Positions 15,799-18,030 of a stretch of DNA of 18,030 bases are shown here, in pieces. The position numbers and the translations under genes were made by a program. Where the stretch lies: positions 1-18,030 of the forward strand of contig CAKVMU010000005.1 in the NCBI GenBank assembly GCA_934773085.1, read 5' to 3'. Below the pieces are notes generated by a model that worked only from the letters and a program-made list of their open reading frames with translations, was not told the origin of the DNA and made no database searches. Position 1 is the stretch's first letter, and every line of letters begins with the position of its first letter. The DNA comes from an uncultured Candidatus Melainabacteria bacterium. GTDB taxonomy: Bacteria; Cyanobacteriota; Vampirovibrionia; Gastranaerophilales; Gastranaerophilaceae.

Positions 15799-17034
15799 AT
15801 GCAGGAAAAATTTAACGATTACGTTCAGTCACTTGAAACATATATTATGTTTCGTATTAAAGAAACTGTCGCAGAAATTACACCGGAATTGAAAGCAAAA
15901 GGTCGTGCACCGATTTCACTTTCAATGGGGGCGCCGACTCAAGCGCCGCCAAAGTTTGCGATAGATGCATTGAAGTCTGCATTGGATGAAGACGGAATTC
16001 ATACATATTCTTCTCCGAAAGGCGAAAAATATTTCCGTGAAGCTTGTTCTCTGCGTATGAAAAATCGTTTTGGGGTGGACGTAAATCCTGATACGGAAGT
16101 CTTTTCTTTGATTGGTTCAAAAGAAGGTTTGGCGAATTTTATTCGTGTACTGATTAATCCGACTACGGTTAAAGAAGATAAAGAAATTATTATGGTTCCG
16201 GACCCTGGTTATGCTTCTTATAAAGAAATGGTAAAGGTCTCAGGAGGTTTGGCATATCCGATTCCGTTGGTTGAGGAAGATAACTTTATGCCGGATATGG
16301 AAAAAGTGTTTGCAAAACTTATAAAAGATGGATTTAACCCGAAAAAGGTTAAAGCAATGCTGATAAACTATCCGAACAATCCATTGGGAGCAACAGCAAC
16401 GGAAAAATATTTGCAGGATGTGGTAGATTTTTGTAAGAAACATGATATTTTGCTGATTTCTGATGCTGCGTATACAGATATGTATTTCAAGCCGGAATTG
16501 AAACCTTTGAGTGTTCTTGCGGTGAATGGCGGAAAAGATGTTGCGGTTGAGTTTCACAGTTTTTCTAAACCGTTTGCGATGACCGGTTGGCGTCTTGGTT
16601 GGATTTGCGGAAACAAAGATGCAGTGAAAGTGTTTGGAAAATTGAAATCAACTTTGGATTCGGGCTTGTTTAAAGCTCTGCAAAAAGCCGGTGCTGCTGT
16701 ACTTAATTCAAAAGAAGGCGAAGAATATATGAAAGAGGCAAATATTTCTTTCAAAAGAAAGCAGGAAATGTTTGTCAAAGGATTAAAAGAACTCGGTTGG
16801 GCAGATTTTTATATTCCGGATGCGACATTCTATTTATGGCTTCCGATTCCACCAAGATATAAGGATTCGGTTGAGTTTACGGATGATTTGATGCACAAAT
16901 CCGGTATTATTGCGGTTCCGGGAAAAGCTTTTGGAATCTATGGCGATAGATTCTTCCGTGTGTCTATTGTGTGCAAGGATTCTGAGATTGAAGAAGTTTT
17001 CAGAAGAATGAAGGAAGACGGATTTAATTTTTAA
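15799..17034 (+). CDS. class I/II PLP aminotransferase, probable LL-diaminopimelate aminotransferase (DapL-like)
   Basis: A cytoplasmic, PLP-dependent fold-type I enzyme. If DapL, it converts tetrahydrodipicolinate plus glutamate to LL-diaminopimelate in one step, bypassing the succinylase and dehydrogenase routes. The 411 residues fit DapL (about 400-410). PLP residues are visible: Tyr70 in HTYSSPKG, Asn194 in NYPNNPLG, Asp222 and Tyr225 in ISDAAYTDM, Lys257 in EFHSFSKPFAMTGWRLGW, and Arg265. PDPGYASYKE (134-143) is also typical. A SFSK-x-x-x-MTGWRLG stretch is shared with aspartate and alanine aminotransferases, so the substrate is inferred. The dapA gene at 2640 and the suspected relation to Cyanobacteria, which use DapL, support the call. 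Confidence 0.8.
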   Translation: MQEKFNDYVQSLETYIMFRIKETVAEITPELKAKGRAPISLSMGAPTQAPPKFAIDALKSALDEDGIHTYSSPKGEKYFREACSLRMKNRFGVDVNPDTEVFSLIGSKEGLANFIRVLINPTTVKEDKEIIMVPDPGYASYKEMVKVSGGLAYPIPLVEEDNFMPDMEKVFAKLIKDGFNPKKVKAMLINYPNNPLGATATEKYLQDVVDFCKKHDILLISDAAYTDMYFKPELKPLSVLAVNGGKDVAVEFHSFSKPFAMTGWRLGWICGNKDAVKVFGKLKSTLDSGLFKALQKAGAAVLNSKEGEEYMKEANISFKRKQEMFVKGLKELGWADFYIPDATFYLWLPIPPRYKDSVEFTDDLMHKSGIIAVPGKAFGIYGDRFFRVSIVCKDSEIEEVFRRMKEDGFNF

Positions 17035-17087
17035 ATAAAAAGTGTTAAGTAGCAAAAAATATTTTCAGAGGGTTTTTAAAAGACATC

Positions 17088-17744
17088 ATGAAAATTCAAC
17101 CGACAATGCAATATTCAAATGGTACAAATTTTCGTTCCGCTTATCCGGTGGTTCATTGGGTGGCGGAAACGAATGGAAGTTATGCACCTGCAGTGACACT
17201 TGATTTGACAAAAAAGTTGCAGAGGAAATTGGTTACATTATTAAATTCATCAGAGTCAAAATTCCCGAAAAATAAGTCAGAATTTTTCAAAAATTTGCAA
17301 ATTTTTATGGCTAAATGGGATAAAGATTATAAAACTAATCCGTATGCTCGTTCGTTTTATATCAAAAATGGCGGTTGGAACGAAGGGAAATTTTCTCCTT
17401 TAGCGTATATGATTACCGGAGATGATGCGGATGCTTTTGAGCGCATTTATGCAAAACCTTTGGGCGGGTTGAAAAATCAATCTCTAAAGAACGGGTGTGG
17501 AGTGAATTCTGCAGAGTTAAACATGGCATTAAGAGATTACTATGTTAAAGGTTTAAATTTTGTGAAAACAAGGGCATTGAACTACAGTGACAAAGACGGT
17601 ATGCGCTATGGAATGCACACAAAATTTGAGATAATCCGAAACAAAAAGGGTGAGATAAAGGATTTTGAATTCAAAGGATTAGCATTTTGTCCGGAGAGTG
17701 GCGAGAAGAATCCTTTTGTGCGTTTAGGATTTGTCAAGCAATAG
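17088..17744 (+). CDS. lineage-style hypothetical protein with AYPVVHWVAETNGSYAP motif
   Basis: No function is known to me. The 218 residues begin MKIQPTMQYSNGTNFRSAYPVVHWVAETNG; from memory, the FRxAYPVVHWVAE-NGSYAPA opening recurs in Gastranaerophilales genomes, but I cannot check this here. There is no signal peptide and no membrane segment. A lysine-rich helical part (41-85) is followed by FYIKNGGWNEGKFSPLAYMITGDDADAF (in two parts, 101-115 and 116-128) and a C-terminal beta-looking stretch (EIIRNKKGEIKDFEFKG). AGAGGG is 15 bases from the ATG, which is rather far, so the start is less certain. No terminator separates it from the aminotransferase, 53 bases upstream, so it may be read through from there. 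Confidence 0.8.
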   Translation: MKIQPTMQYSNGTNFRSAYPVVHWVAETNGSYAPAVTLDLTKKLQRKLVTLLNSSESKFPKNKSEFFKNLQIFMAKWDKDYKTNPYARSFYIKNGGWNEGKFSPLAYMITGDDADAFERIYAKPLGGLKNQSLKNGCGVNSAELNMALRDYYVKGLNFVKTRALNYSDKDGMRYGMHTKFEIIRNKKGEIKDFEFKGLAFCPESGEKNPFVRLGFVKQ

Positions 17745-17746
17745 GG

Positions 17747-17780
17747 TTGACTTAAAAAGTTGAGCATGTATGATAATAAC
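17747..17780 (+). promoter_or_regulatory. promoter of the tRNA-Gly gene
   Basis: TTGACT (17747-17752), a 16-base spacer and TATGAT (17769-17774), with GATAAT overlapping just after. Transcription would start about 60 bases before the tRNA. The -35 lies 2 bases after the stop of the preceding gene. Confidence 0.7.
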
Positions 17781-17787
17781 ATACCGA

Positions 17788-17807
17788 GCAGGGGTAAATG
17801 ATTCAGT
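17788..17807 (+). other. possible decayed copy of the tRNA-Gly 5' end
   Basis: GCAGGGGTAA, four bases, then TTCAGT repeats the start of the mature tRNA (GCGGGGGTAATTCAGT, 17842-17857) with one mismatch and a 4-base insertion, 54 bases upstream. The match ends there; no anticodon or T arm follows. It may be chance or a remnant of a duplication. Confidence 0.25.
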
Positions 17808-17841
17808 TCAAAGTAGCTCCAGAGGGCTTGGTAACCCACAT

Positions 17842-17913
17842 GCGGGGGTAATTCAGTGGTAGAATGCCTCCTTGCCAAGGAGGATGTCGCGAGTTCGAGC
17901 CTCGTCTCCCGCT
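17842..17913 (+). tRNA. tRNA-Gly (anticodon GCC)
   Basis: A full cloverleaf of 72 bases. The acceptor stem GCGGGGG (17842-17848) pairs with CTCCCGC (17906-17912) with one G-U. The anticodon stem CCTCC/GGAGG encloses TTGCCAA with anticodon GCC at 17874-17876. The variable loop is 5 bases. The T stem GCGAG/CTCGT encloses TTCGAGC. Discriminator U73 is the usual glycine identity base. No CCA is encoded, so it must be added by the CCA enzyme. It reads GGC and GGU codons. Confidence 0.97.
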
Positions 17914-17953
17914 AATAAAAAGGACTAGATTATATCTAGTCCTTTTTATTAGC
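17911..17953 (+). terminator. intrinsic terminator of the tRNA gene
   Basis: A perfect 20-bp inverted repeat (17911-17930 with 17934-17953) around loop TAT. The inner stem GGACTAGAT/ATCTAGTCC is followed by TTTTT. The outer arm reaches into the last three bases of the tRNA (GCT), so folding of the terminator and of the acceptor end could compete before cleavage. Confidence 0.88.
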
Positions 17954-18030
17954 TGTGAAGACAGTTTGGCGAGATCCCCAAGTGCGAAGCACTTTATCGA
18001 GTTCGGCGTGAGCGAGCTGAGGCTGGAGCA
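17954..18030. other. GC-rich non-coding edge, possible repeat element
   Basis: From the terminator to the window end the base composition rises sharply above the rest of the window. It contains a perfect AAGTGC-GAA-GCACTT hairpin (17980-17994) and a purine-rich GAGCGAGCTGAGGCTGGAG run. No start codon with an SD is visible, and the open minus frame would run on through the terminator and tRNA, so it is not a gene. It continues past the window. Confidence 0.5.

Noticed and set aside
17606..17878. 90-codon minus-strand frame covering the tRNA region
   Set aside because: It begins inside the reverse complement of tRNA-Gly and runs antisense into the end of the 218-residue gene; a typical spurious tRNA-antisense frame.
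1..18030. CRISPR array, transposase, integrase, or toxin-antitoxin pair
   Set aside because: Looked for spaced direct repeats and for typical motifs of these proteins in all listed reading frames; none seen.

Overview
The window is about 18 kb of low-GC bacterial chromosome, densely packed with genes. It most resembles a gut-type Gastranaerophilales/Vampirovibrionia (the non-photosynthetic 'Melainabacteria' sister group of Cyanobacteria). This placement is an inference from recalled patterns: a type IV prepilin start (KKRG/YTLAELLITIGII) with a DUF1566-like tail, a lineage-style protein with the N-terminal stretch AYPVVHWVAETNGSYAPA, a four-subunit ferredoxin-dependent 2-oxoacid oxidoreductase typical of anaerobes, an AsmA-like protein implying two membranes, and a DapA plus DapL-like pair. 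No phylogeny was run.

Left block (1-5855, + strand): a possible tail of an upstream gene, then panB and panC (overlapping, pantothenate synthesis), an unrecognised three-helix membrane protein, dapA (lysine/peptidoglycan), and secD and secF (Sec motor). It ends at a perfect 18-bp inverted repeat with no T-tract. A stand-alone prepilin with a lectin-like tail follows (5967-7010). A symmetric bidirectional terminator separates it from the convergent minus-strand block.

Middle block (7045-12452, - strand): a large AsmA-like envelope protein lies upstream. A TATAAT-containing promoter candidate overlaps its 3' end and precedes the alpha-beta-gamma-delta oxidoreductase operon, whose genes are separated by one base or overlap by one. 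Some Shine-Dalgarno (SD) sequences are built from the last codons of the preceding gene.

Right block (12491-18030, + strand): an exported WG-repeat protein diverges from the AsmA gene across only 38 bp. It is followed by a lone UgpA/MalF-type sugar ABC permease, a GT4 glycosyltransferase, a 103-residue unknown, a DapL-like aminotransferase with a near-consensus promoter, a 218-residue lineage-style unknown, and tRNA-Gly(GCC) with its own promoter and terminator. The last ~75 bases are noticeably more GC-rich and look like the edge of a repeat or other non-coding element.

Most of the window is housekeeping. The points most worth a second look are three start regions with a -10-like hexamer exactly 6 nt before the ATG (predicted leaderless mRNAs), the prepilin/DUF1566 fusion, the exact 34-residue WG-type repeat, the perfect hairpins, and the material around the tRNA. 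I found no CRISPR array, transposase, integrase, or recognisable defence or secondary-metabolite system.
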